From NCBI GenBank assembly GCA_903930485.1, contig CAIYYO010000314.1:1-8124 (forward strand): 8,124 nt of DNA, given 5' to 3'. The notes beneath the pieces are model-generated. The model was not told the origin of the DNA. It saw nothing but the letters and a program-made list of their open reading frames with translations, and made no database searches. A program made the position numbers and the translations under genes. Positions 1-5,831 of this stretch are shown one piece after another (position 1 is the first letter of the stretch; the number at the start of each line of letters is the position of its first letter). The DNA comes from Methanobacteriota archaeon (GTDB lineage: Archaea; Altiarchaeota; Altiarchaeia; IMC4; QMZM01).

Positions 1-432
1 ACAAAAAGCTACGTTTCCGGGAAAAACATGGATGAATTATCCGCGGACCTGGAAAAATACAAATACGTCGTATCCTTCAACGGAGCAAGATTCGACCTGC
101 CTTTCCTGTCGTCCGACCAGGGATTAAGCTTCGACCAGATACACTTGGACCTTTTGTATCCATTACGGAATCTAGGCTACCGGGGAGGTTTGAAGCGCAT
201 CGAACAGGTCTTCAACATCTCGAGAGAGACGGCAGGAGTGACCGGTTTCGACGCAGTACGGCTCTGGAGCGCCTACAAGAATGACAGGACAGTAGAAGTC
301 GCGGGCTGCAGGGTCAGGGGAGACGAAGCGTTAGACCTCCTCGTGAGATACAACCGCGACGATACTGTTAACCTGGAAAAACTCGCCGAGCTGACCGTCA
401 AGGAGCTACGCAAAAAGCACATGCCTCAATAA
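1..432 (+). CDS. YprB-like RNase H-fold exonuclease, 3' fragment
   Basis: The reading frame is open from base 1, so the ATG at 28 is probably internal and the true start lies outside the window. Counting from that Met, the visible part holds a second exonuclease-type motif, VVSFNGARFDLPFL (residues 14-27, with N18 and D23), then HLDLLYPLRNLG (39-50), GGLKRIEQ (53-60) and a third motif YNRDD (108-112) near the C-terminus. This order matches the RNase_H_2/YprB family (COG3359, predicted 3'-5' exonucleases of the DnaQ-like superfamily), whose acidic residues bind two metal ions. The first motif, normally D-x-E, should lie upstream of the window and cannot be checked. The protein is probably cytoplasmic and acts on nucleic acid; its substrate is unknown. 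Its last 7 bases overlap the end of the oppositely oriented S26-like gene. The family call is solid; biochemical activity is inferred. Confidence 0.8.
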   Translation, partial: TKSYVSGKNMDELSADLEKYKYVVSFNGARFDLPFLSSDQGLSFDQIHLDLLYPLRNLGYRGGLKRIEQVFNISRETAGVTGFDAVRLWSAYKNDRTVEVAGCRVRGDEALDLLVRYNRDDTVNLEKLAELTVKELRKKHMPQ

Positions 433-1082
433 ACCCTTTGTAGTATCTCTTTTTCCGCGACATCGTCGTGGGCGACCCGAGCCAAAACGACTCCGATTAT
501 CGCCTCATTCTTCACAGTGTACCGGTTGTACATGACGCTGTTCCCGTTCGAGTCAACGTCGCCCGGGCATTCGAATCCCAGCCACGAGTCAGCCATGTAT
601 TCGCTGGATGGCACTTTAAGAACAGTCAAGGGATAAGTATCGTATTTCATGTCACCCCACATCAGTTTACCCGATATGCGTGTCTTTCCAAGGTCGTATG
701 TCTGGCCGTCTATCTCGTAAGACTGCGCCGTGTAAACCACGGAGTCGCCGGCTTTCCCGGCTATCTTCGCCAGCCGGTATCCGGGACCGAATGAAGTGCA
801 ATAGTCCTCGTTCTTCGTAGATTCATAGTATACGACGTCGCCGATCTGCGGCCGTGCTCCCTGGTCGACGGAAACGACGTCTCCTATCCTGTACCCGTAT
901 CCTTCCATGTCAAGGGTCACGTTGACCAACCGCGGCGCGGGAGTGATCGTTGTCGTCGCCAGACCCGCAGTCGTTGTCACGTTTGCAGATGTATTTGATG
1001 ATACGGGCGGCGTCCCGTTGCATGCTGCGAGTAAGATTATTCCAAAAAAAAGCAAACAGATGATTTTGAAGCCGCTTGTCAT
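426..1082 (-). CDS. Lipoprotein with signal-peptidase-I (S26)-like fold, probably catalytically inactive
   Basis: 218 residues. An N-terminal hydrophobic segment ends in the lipobox LLAAC (Cys21), followed by a Thr/Ser/Pro linker (about 22-50). The rest reads like the S26 signal peptidase core in order: YRIGDVVSVD (64-73), RPQIGDVVYY (77-86, like the conserved RGDxVxF strand), YRLAKIAGKAGD (102-113, like KRxxGxPGD), VPSSEY (157-162), GDVDSNGNS (174-182, like GDNRxxSxDS) and NEAIIGVV (192-199). Known S26 enzymes need a Ser in SMxP and a Lys or His ahead of the GxPGD box. Here the Ser region reads TLDMEGYGY with no Ser, and the Lys position falls on Ala105, although Lys106 is adjacent. I infer a non-peptidase surface lipoprotein. 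Cys95 and Cys171 could form a disulfide. It is the last gene of the leftward cluster, 4 bases after the transglutaminase-like gene. The fold assignment is by eye and needs a profile search. Confidence 0.7.
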   Translation of the reverse strand: MTSGFKIICLLFFGIILLAACNGTPPVSSNTSANVTTTAGLATTTITPAPRLVNVTLDMEGYGYRIGDVVSVDQGARPQIGDVVYYESTKNEDYCTSFGPGYRLAKIAGKAGDSVVYTAQSYEIDGQTYDLGKTRISGKLMWGDMKYDTYPLTVLKVPSSEYMADSWLGFECPGDVDSNGNSVMYNRYTVKNEAIIGVVLARVAHDDVAEKEILQRVY

Positions 1083-1086
1083 TTTT

Positions 1087-1932
1087 TCATGCGTCTAAAC
1101 CGTATTTCGCGGAAAGTTTTTTCATTTTAGCGTAGTCTGCTTCGCTCAGCTGCGACCCGAGCCCTTGGAGTCTGCCCCATTCCTTGGCGTCGACTGAATA
1201 CTGCCCTACGTTGTCGAACGAGTCGCCGTCAGAGAGCCTCATCACGTTAGGGCTGCTCGACAATTTTCCGAAGGCGGGATAGGGCCCCTGGTCGTAGATC
1301 GGTATCGCCGGGCTTGTGGTCTCGATGAAGCAGTAGCCCGTGCCTTTGTAACTGTACTCGCTCGGGCACTTCAGCCCCAGGGCCGCGTGCTGTTCGGCGG
1401 AGAAATACAGGAGCGCCGTCCCGTATCCCAGGTCTCTGAGGAAATACGCAAGAAGCCTTACCTTTTCCCCGCACACGCCCTTGCCGTCGTATAATACCTG
1501 GTAGGGATACCTGTCCTTGTTTATGCCTCCGCTGTATGTCGATTCGTCATAGGGTATCCTCTGAACTAGATTAATGGCTATCCTTGCCTGGCTTTCACGG
1601 TCTGAAGCCTTGGATTTTATCACGCCTGCGAACCTTTCGAGCTCGGATGCCTGAGTACTTTGATCGAGGAACGACTGCTGCATGGTATCGTTCGTGGGGC
1701 ACACCGGAGAGCACTTGAACGTCCTGGACAGGTTCGCCAGATAATCGTTCAGCCCTTTGTACACCTGGAACTTGAACGACCCGGATTCACCGTTGAACGA
1801 ATAATAAAAGGTCCTCTGCTCCGCTCCCTTGTACAAATCCTCGGCAGGGGGAGGAGACTCTTCCTGGCTCGCGCATCCTGCAAGGAACATAACGAGAACC
1901 GACAAAGCTATGACGACTCTGATGCTTTTCAT
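1087..1932 (-). CDS. Transglutaminase-like lipoprotein
   Basis: 281 residues from the ATG at 1932-1930. This start gives a classical lipoprotein signal (MKSIR, a hydrophobic run, then FLAGC with Cys20). A longer frame exists, but its extra 89 residues would lie antiparallel-free inside mntP in a shadow frame. The domain at about 105-215 shows the transglutaminase-like signature: IPYDESTYSGG (127-137), YPYQVLYDGKGVCGEK (142-157) with the nucleophile candidate Cys154, LRDLGYGTALLYF (165-177), His182 in EQHAALGL, and YCFIETT (200-206), where Glu204 sits where the usual Asp would be. Members of this superfamily act as Cys proteases, transglutaminases or non-catalytic surface domains. The Cys-His-acid arrangement makes activity possible; the substrate is unknown. 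Two Cys (74 and 78, CSPVC) may pair. The start overlaps the mntP stop by ATGA, implying translational coupling. Confidence 0.82.
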   Translation of the reverse strand: MKSIRVVIALSVLVMFLAGCASQEESPPPAEDLYKGAEQRTFYYSFNGESGSFKFQVYKGLNDYLANLSRTFKCSPVCPTNDTMQQSFLDQSTQASELERFAGVIKSKASDRESQARIAINLVQRIPYDESTYSGGINKDRYPYQVLYDGKGVCGEKVRLLAYFLRDLGYGTALLYFSAEQHAALGLKCPSEYSYKGTGYCFIETTSPAIPIYDQGPYPAFGKLSSSPNVMRLSDGDSFDNVGQYSVDAKEWGRLQGLGSQLSEADYAKMKKLSAKYGLDA

Positions 1933-2495
1933 GCCAAAACGTGCTCGATTAATATTTTCAACCCGATGCTTATCAATAGTAATCCCCCGAAAAACTCGGC
2001 CCTGCTGCCGCACAATCTGCCCAACCTGCAGCCGATATAGAACCCTGCAAAGGACAGAACAAAGGAAACCGCGCCGATGAGCAGCACCGCAGTCGCTATG
2101 CTGACGCCCGTGAAAGCGATGGACAAACCCACGGCAAAGGCATCTATACTCGTTGCGACCGACAATATCAACAGCAAACGGACATCCAAGGGCTTGCATG
2201 ACCGCTCGCCCTCAACTTTGCGCGATTCGTAGATCATCTTCGCACCCACTGCCGCAAGCAGTCCGAAGGCTATCCAATGGTCTACTCCGGAAACAAGATC
2301 GACAAGCCTGAGCCCGATCTGCCAGCCCAGCAAAGGCATCAGGGCCTGGAAGGCGCCGAAAGACACGGCAAGCGCCAGCGCATTCTTGAGACGGTGCTTG
2401 GAGGTGCTTACTCCCCTGGACACCGATACTGCAAAGCAATCCATGGCAAGGCCTAGGGCCATCACCATGGCAACGAACAGCTCTTCATAGGCCAT
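1929..2495 (-). CDS. mntP: Manganese efflux pump MntP
   Basis: 188 residues, the usual MntP length, with six predicted membrane segments arranged as two related halves. Conserved elements are GLAMDCFAVSVSRG (15-28, Asp19), FGAFQALMPLLGW (46-58), DHWIAFGLLAAVGAKMIYES (72-91) and the second-half match SVATSIDAFAVGLS (112-125, Asp118), followed by EFFGGLLLISIGLKILIEH near the C-terminus. The paired membrane Asp residues are the ones important for Mn(II) export in characterised MntP. The protein would sit in the cytoplasmic membrane and remove excess manganese. In bacteria mntP is often controlled by MntR or an Mn riboswitch. I see no regulator or riboswitch here: only 3 bases separate it from the preceding lipoprotein gene, and its stop overlaps the next start. 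Its placement inside a lipoprotein cluster is unusual. Confidence 0.95.
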   Translation of the reverse strand: MAYEELFVAMVMALGLAMDCFAVSVSRGVSTSKHRLKNALALAVSFGAFQALMPLLGWQIGLRLVDLVSGVDHWIAFGLLAAVGAKMIYESRKVEGERSCKPLDVRLLLILSVATSIDAFAVGLSIAFTGVSIATAVLLIGAVSFVLSFAGFYIGCRLGRLCGSRAEFFGGLLLISIGLKILIEHVLA

Positions 2496-2498
2496 GAC

Positions 2499-2936
2499 TT
2501 ATGGAACGTCCCTCTGGGAGACGTAGATAGCTCCCTTCTGCGTCTTCCCGTCGTCGACGGCATACTCCGGCGCGAACCTGATGACTAAGTCGTTCGCCAT
2601 GCCATCGCTCATCTGCGTTGCATAGACCTGGACGATCGTCCCGGCGGGGTTCCTGACGTCTACAACCATTCCAGTGATCTTGTAATCCGCGGAATATATG
2701 AAGCGCTCTATCTTGAAGGAGTAGTCCTTGTATTTCGCAATAAATCCCTCGCTCGTAAGGCCGGTCACGAGATCCGAGCGTGGAAGAGTCGTCGTTGTCG
2801 ATCGGGTCGTCGTGGGCTGAGCCGGTTGTGTCGAGGAAGTCGCGACCGCTGCAGACGTTGTCGAGGTTTTCTTTGCATTCAATTGTTCGCCTGCGCATCC
2901 TGCAAAAAACAGAAGGCACGAAACCAAAAAAACCAT
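2499..2936 (-). CDS. Thr-rich lipoprotein with one copy of a shared C-terminal domain
   Basis: 145 residues. A short hydrophobic N-terminus ends in FFAGC (Cys14). A low-complexity Thr/Ser/Ala linker follows (about 22-54), and then one globular, beta-looking domain (about 65-145). This domain aligns by eye with the middle domain of the upstream neighbour: YKDYSFKIERFIYSADYKI (69-87) against YQGYGFRINRMVYDADYVI, then VVDVRNP against VLDVKNP, a turn with DG, IRFAPE against VRFVPG, and a final GAIYV strand. I do not recognise the domain as a named family. The signal peptide lacks a positively charged start when read from this ATG. The ATG is nevertheless preferred because a TATA box (TTTAAATA) sits about 28 nt upstream, fitting a leaderless transcript. 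The gene is 3 bases ahead of mntP. Confidence 0.75.
   Translation of the reverse strand: MVFLVSCLLFFAGCAGEQLNAKKTSTTSAAVATSSTQPAQPTTTRSTTTTLPRSDLVTGLTSEGFIAKYKDYSFKIERFIYSADYKITGMVVDVRNPAGTIVQVYATQMSDGMANDLVIRFAPEYAVDDGKTQKGAIYVSQRDVP
2502..2744 (-). repeat. Shared lipoprotein domain, single copy (paralogue of domains A and B)
   Basis: This encodes residues about 65-145 of the smaller Thr-rich lipoprotein. It is protein-level homology to domain A of the neighbouring gene, not a nucleotide repeat. The strongest match is the block with KDYSFKIERF, the ADYKI strand and the VVDVRNP turn. Confidence 0.6.
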
Positions 2937-2960
2937 GGATATATTTTTGTTGAAGGATTT

Positions 2961-2968
2961 TATTTAAA
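2961..2968 (-). promoter_or_regulatory. Internal archaeal TATA box before the single-domain lipoprotein gene
   Basis: On the minus strand the sequence is TTTAAATA, matching the archaeal TATA consensus (TTTAWATA). Its centre is about 28 nt from the A of the ATG at 2936, the distance at which archaeal transcription would start at or next to the ATG. It lies in the 44-base gap after the larger lipoprotein gene, so the downstream genes, including mntP, could be transcribed independently of the first gene. Confidence 0.55.
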
Positions 2969-2980
2969 CACCAATAATTT

Positions 2981-3967
2981 TCACCAAACGTAGATAGATG
3001 CGGCATTGCCCTTGCCGCACCAACTCCCCCCCGTAATGTCAATGGATCCTTTCACAAGCATGAGATGAATGTCGTTGACAGTTACTGTCCCGTCGTCCAT
3101 GAGCTTGATTTCGGTTTCAGAACCGTCGGGTTTACGGATCGCAAGATCTATGCCGTTATACTCCATGCGTTCCGAGGTCTGAATCATTTCGATATTAGTT
3201 ACATAGAATTTATAGCCATTATATTGGGGCTCGGCCGGGGGTATATCGCACACAGGGAACACCAATGCATTAGGGTCCGGTTTTCCCGGATTCGTTCCCC
3301 CCGAGGTAGTCGTCGTTACCGGCTTGGTCGTGACTGCCGCCTGGTTCGTTGTCGTAGGCATCCTGGTCGGCGTAGTCTCCTCTCCGGCGGTCGTGGTCGT
3401 TAAAGGCGTTCCCCAGAAGTAGAGACTGGCGCCCATCGGGTCGCCCGTCGCCTGCCCGGGAACGAACCGGACATTTATCCCCTTTCTGGAACCGTCAACC
3501 ATCGCCGTTGCCTGAAGGCCTTCTTCAAGGTCTTCATCCGGGTTTTTTACGTCGAGCACTATTCCCTGTATCACATAGTCGGCATCGTATACCATCCGGT
3601 TTATCCTGAATCCGTATCCCTGGTAATACGTCCATTTCTCGCCGTCAAGGTCTAGAAGTACGGCATCCGGGTCAGGCCTGGCAGTTTCGGGGATCGTTGT
3701 TGCGACCATCCCGGCCGTCGACGGGGTCTCTGCGGCTTCTGTCGACGTTGTTTGACGAGGGGCTGTTGGCTCGGAAAGTGTTGCCGAGGTTGCGGTCAAG
3801 TCTTCTGTTGAAGCTGTCTCGGTCGTAGATGGGGTGACGGACGGCGGCTCATTTATTGTCGTCGCGCTAATGGGAGGATTAGTCTGCCGGTCGCTGACGC
3901 ATCCATTCAGGAGTGTGACAGACAACATTAGAAGCGTTAAAAACACTATTTCATTTGCCTTGTCCAT
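2981..3967 (-). CDS. Thr-rich lipoprotein with two tandem copies of the shared domain
   Basis: 328 residues. Signal peptide with lipobox LLNGC (Cys23), then a long Thr/Ser/Glu/Pro linker (about 26-98), domain A (about 112-187, from KWTYYQGYGFRI to GASLYFWG), a second Thr-rich linker (about 188-229), and domain B (about 238-328, from QYNGYKFYVTNI to AASIYVW). A and B share the opening Y-x-GY-x-F-x-[IV]-x-x-[IM], a central strand before a [KR]-[NK]-P turn, a DG turn, and a closing A-S-[LI]-Y strand, so they look like an internal duplication. Domain B carries Cys240 and Cys317, which could form a disulfide. The protein should be membrane-anchored and exposed at the cell surface, with the linkers acting as spacers that may be O-glycosylated. 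It heads the leftward cluster and has a TATA box ideally placed for a leaderless transcript. Its function is unknown; S-layer-associated or adhesive roles are only guesses. Confidence 0.78.
   Translation of the reverse strand: MDKANEIVFLTLLMLSVTLLNGCVSDRQTNPPISATTINEPPSVTPSTTETASTEDLTATSATLSEPTAPRQTTSTEAAETPSTAGMVATTIPETARPDPDAVLLDLDGEKWTYYQGYGFRINRMVYDADYVIQGIVLDVKNPDEDLEEGLQATAMVDGSRKGINVRFVPGQATGDPMGASLYFWGTPLTTTTAGEETTPTRMPTTTNQAAVTTKPVTTTTSGGTNPGKPDPNALVFPVCDIPPAEPQYNGYKFYVTNIEMIQTSERMEYNGIDLAIRKPDGSETEIKLMDDGTVTVNDIHLMLVKGSIDITGGSWCGKGNAASIYVW
2984..3253 (-). repeat. Shared lipoprotein domain, copy B (divergent)
   Basis: This encodes residues about 239-328 of the larger Thr-rich lipoprotein. 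It keeps the opening NGYKFYVTNIEM, the IRKPDG turn, the DDGT turn and the closing AASIYVW strand, but it has insertions and a Cys pair (240/317) that copy A and the single copy lack. Homology to A is likely but weaker. Confidence 0.45.
3407..3634 (-). repeat. Shared lipoprotein domain, copy A
   Basis: This encodes residues about 112-187 of the larger Thr-rich lipoprotein. It is closer to the single copy in the next gene (YxxYxFxIxRxxYxADYxIxG) than to copy B of its own gene. That suggests the single-domain gene arose from copy A or shares a recent ancestor with it. Confidence 0.6.
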
Positions 3968-3990
3968 CTTTTAGGATTTAGTCAGGGCCG

Positions 3991-3998
3991 ATATAAAT
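3991..3998 (-). promoter_or_regulatory. Archaeal TATA box for the lipoprotein-mntP cluster
   Basis: Read on the minus strand this is ATTTATAT, with core TTTATAT at 3997-3991. Its centre is about 27 nt from the A of the ATG at 3967, which predicts a leaderless or nearly leaderless transcript. It lies in the 40-base gap shared with the divergent deacetylase-family gene. As a plus-strand element (TATAAAT) it would be only 10-16 nt from that gene's ATG, too close to serve it. Confidence 0.6.
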
Positions 3999-4007
3999 AG
4001 TTTAGTT

Positions 4008-5060
4008 ATGAACAGGACTGGTCTGGTTTACCACAAGGATTATTTGTTGCACGATGCCGGAAAGCATCACCCTGAAAGGCCTGAAAGGCTTACAGAGACG
4101 ATGGATTATTTTGAAAAGACAGGCCTGCTTGAAAAGCTCGTTCTGCTTAAGCCGGAGCCTTGCAGTACGGAGGACGTATTGAGGGTGCATTCCGGGACAG
4201 TCCTCAACACCGTGAAGAACCTTAGCTCTTCGGGCGGGGGATACATTGACGCAGACACGTACTGTTCGCCGCATACCTACGACGTTGCGCGTCTTGCGGC
4301 AGGGGGCTGCATACTCGCCGGAAAGGCAGTCATGGAAAAAGAGGTAGACAACGCCTTTGCCCTCGTCAGGCCTCCCGGCCATCACGCAACAAGGGACAAG
4401 TCCATGGGCTTCTGTTTTTTCAACAACACAGCTATCATGATAAGACACCTCCAAAAGTTCTGCGGAGTGCGCAAAGCCTTCATCTGCGACTGGGACGCCC
4501 ATGCCGGAAACGGGACCATGGACATATTCTACGAAGACCCGAGCGTACTGAACGTGTCGATACACCAGGACCCCGGAAGCTTCTACCCAGGCACCGGATT
4601 CGTGGAACAATACGGCCGGGGGATAGGCGCTGGATACACGATAAACATACCGGTCCCGGAAGGTACCGGCGATGCCGACTACATACACATCCTCAAGGAA
4701 TACGTCCTGCCGCTTGCGGAAAAATACGGGCCCGACCTGATGGTGATCGGCGCAGGCCAGGACTCTCATGCCGCGGAAGGCATATCGGGCCTGTGCCTGA
4801 CCGAGAAAGGGTATGCCGAGATGACGAGGCTTCTGGTTGAAACTGCGGGACGGGTCTGTTCAGGCAGGGTCGTCGCGGTCCTTGAAGGGGGCTACGAGCT
4901 ATCGTCCTTCGCCAGGTCCAATCATGCGATAGCGAGCGGACTGCTTGGAATTGCTTCGCATCAGGAGATCGATGGCGAAGTGCTTGAATCGACCGACCTT
5001 GTATTGAGCCTGCTGCGCGACTCGCTCTTATCCGACCCTGGCGCATTTAAAACAGTATAG
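4008..5060 (+). CDS. Histone deacetylase/acetylpolyamine amidohydrolase family protein
   Basis: 350 residues, full length for the family (AcuC/HDAC, arginase-deacetylase fold). The start MNRTGLVYHKDYLLHDAG and HHPERPERL (20-28) are typical of the N-terminus of class II-like members. The active site is intact: His125-His126 in RPPGHHA (the general acid/base pair), zinc ligands Asp163 and His165 in CDWDAHAGNG, a third zinc ligand Asp252 in GAGQDSHAAEG, and the transition-state Tyr296 in LEGGYE. It should hydrolyse an acetyl-amide in the cytoplasm. Plausible substrates are acetyl-lysine on a chromatin protein such as Alba or a histone, or an acetylated polyamine; the sequence does not decide between them. 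It is transcribed divergently from the lipoprotein cluster, and no good TATA box of its own is visible in the 40-base gap. Its last 33 bases overlap the 3' end of the opposing Cys-rich lipoprotein gene. Confidence 0.93.
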   Translation: MNRTGLVYHKDYLLHDAGKHHPERPERLTETMDYFEKTGLLEKLVLLKPEPCSTEDVLRVHSGTVLNTVKNLSSSGGGYIDADTYCSPHTYDVARLAAGGCILAGKAVMEKEVDNAFALVRPPGHHATRDKSMGFCFFNNTAIMIRHLQKFCGVRKAFICDWDAHAGNGTMDIFYEDPSVLNVSIHQDPGSFYPGTGFVEQYGRGIGAGYTINIPVPEGTGDADYIHILKEYVLPLAEKYGPDLMVIGAGQDSHAAEGISGLCLTEKGYAEMTRLLVETAGRVCSGRVVAVLEGGYELSSFARSNHAIASGLLGIASHQEIDGEVLESTDLVLSLLRDSLLSDPGAFKTV

Positions 5061-5831
5061 GTCGTAGTCCCTGCCGGCTGACGACTGGAAGGCTCTCTGT
5101 TGCGCGACTTCGTATGTGCCCTTCTCACCCCCGTTCACGGCAGCGCAGTCTTCCCAGGTCGGGCTCAGGCCGCACGTTGCGTAAATCAGGGTCCCTTTAT
5201 GCGTGCGGCAGAAACCGTCTGCCCCGTCGGCGGCCGTGTACTGGCCGTTGAACCCGCATGACCCGGCCCTTCCGTCCACAGGGCTTGCGAATTCCACTTT
5301 TGTCCGGTTGATCCCTTTTTCCATCACGTTCACGCACCGAAGGTATGTGGCGCAGTCAGAGCATGATTCATTCTGGCATCTGCCCGCGCACCAGAACCAG
5401 CCCTTAGCATAGCATTCCTCCTCTGTCGGGGTCTTGGGCTTGCAGGCCGAGGCTTCAGTACATGTCCTGGCCGAGCCGTTCTTCTTGCAGCAGCCGCTGG
5501 CGCATTCCTCGGAAAGGTCGCATGCATCGCCCAAGGACAGGTTTGCGGCGTATGTCACGCCGACCGTATTGGCCGACGTCCTCGCGACCGATGACGACGA
5601 CGCCGTGGTGCTCGACGCCTGCCGAGTCTGCCCGGAGGTGGAAACCGCCGTTGGCTCGATGGAAGATGAAACGGCTTGGACGTCGGCTATGGAAGAAGTT
5701 GTTGAAGCATTAACGACACTCCCTCCCGACTCACGGCTGTCAACGCATCCAGGAGCCAGGGCGACGAGCAACGAGAGAAGAAACAGCGCATCTCTTTCTG
5801 GTTTGAACATTTTCACATACGCACCGATCAC
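5028..5831 (-). CDS. Cysteine-rich secreted lipoprotein
   Basis: Up to 267 residues. Three starts are possible: GTG at 5831 (overlapping the flavin reductase stop as GTGA), GTG at 5816, and ATG at 5810 (MFKPERD). All give the same hydrophobic signal ending in LAPGC, a slightly atypical lipobox. I take the GTG at 5831 because of the coupled overlap. A Ser/Thr-rich linker of about 60 residues follows, then a region with 18 Cys. Its first part, GDACDLSEECASGCC, forms a compact disulfide-type knot, followed by CYAKGWFWCAGRCQNESC, and the C-terminal part contains AGSCGFNGQY, ATCGLSPTWEDC and YCFKC. So many Cys in an exported protein suggests multiple disulfides. The CXXC-like spacings also leave metal binding possible. 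I do not recognise the family. Co-transcription with a flavin-binding protein is likely. Confidence 0.72.
   Translation of the reverse strand: MIGAYVKMFKPERDALFLLSLLVALAPGCVDSRESGGSVVNASTTSSIADVQAVSSSIEPTAVSTSGQTRQASSTTASSSSVARTSANTVGVTYAANLSLGDACDLSEECASGCCKKNGSARTCTEASACKPKTPTEEECYAKGWFWCAGRCQNESCSDCATYLRCVNVMEKGINRTKVEFASPVDGRAGSCGFNGQYTAADGADGFCRTHKGTLIYATCGLSPTWEDCAAVNGGEKGTYEVAQQRAFQSSAGRDYDLYCFKCARVG

Noticed and set aside
405..460. Five-base T tracts at 450-454 (plus strand) and 412-416 (minus strand) as terminators of the convergent pair
   Set aside because: Archaeal terminators are T-rich, but tracts this short occur by chance, and each lies inside the opposing coding sequence.
1933..2199. 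An 89-residue N-terminal extension of the transglutaminase-like protein
   Set aside because: It runs through mntP in another frame on the same strand, shows no domain-like sequence, and would bury the obvious lipoprotein signal at MKSIR.
2937..2963. An ATA start at 2963 for the smaller Thr-rich lipoprotein, giving a more typical Lys-bearing signal peptide (IKSFNKNIS before MVFLV), with GGTG 5 nt upstream
   Set aside because: ATA starts are extremely rare. The same bases form a TATA box at the right distance for a leaderless start at the ATG at 2936, and other genes here show no consistent Shine-Dalgarno use.
2485..3042. A 185-residue minus-strand frame overlapping the smaller Thr-rich lipoprotein
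   Set aside because: It is Arg-rich shadow translation. The alternative frame has a lipobox and clear homology to the neighbouring gene.
3278..3892. GTC/GTT-rich repeated stretches as a CRISPR or satellite array
   Set aside because: They are imperfect Thr-codon runs in reading frame, with no regular repeat-spacer periodicity.
3992..3998. TATAAAT as a plus-strand promoter for the deacetylase-family gene
   Set aside because: It is only 10-16 nt ahead of the ATG, so transcription would begin inside the gene. The minus-strand reading fits far better.
4002..4769. A 255-residue open frame on the minus strand opposite the deacetylase-family gene
   Set aside because: It is antisense to a gene with fully conserved catalytic motifs and has no recognisable features; it is a shadow frame.
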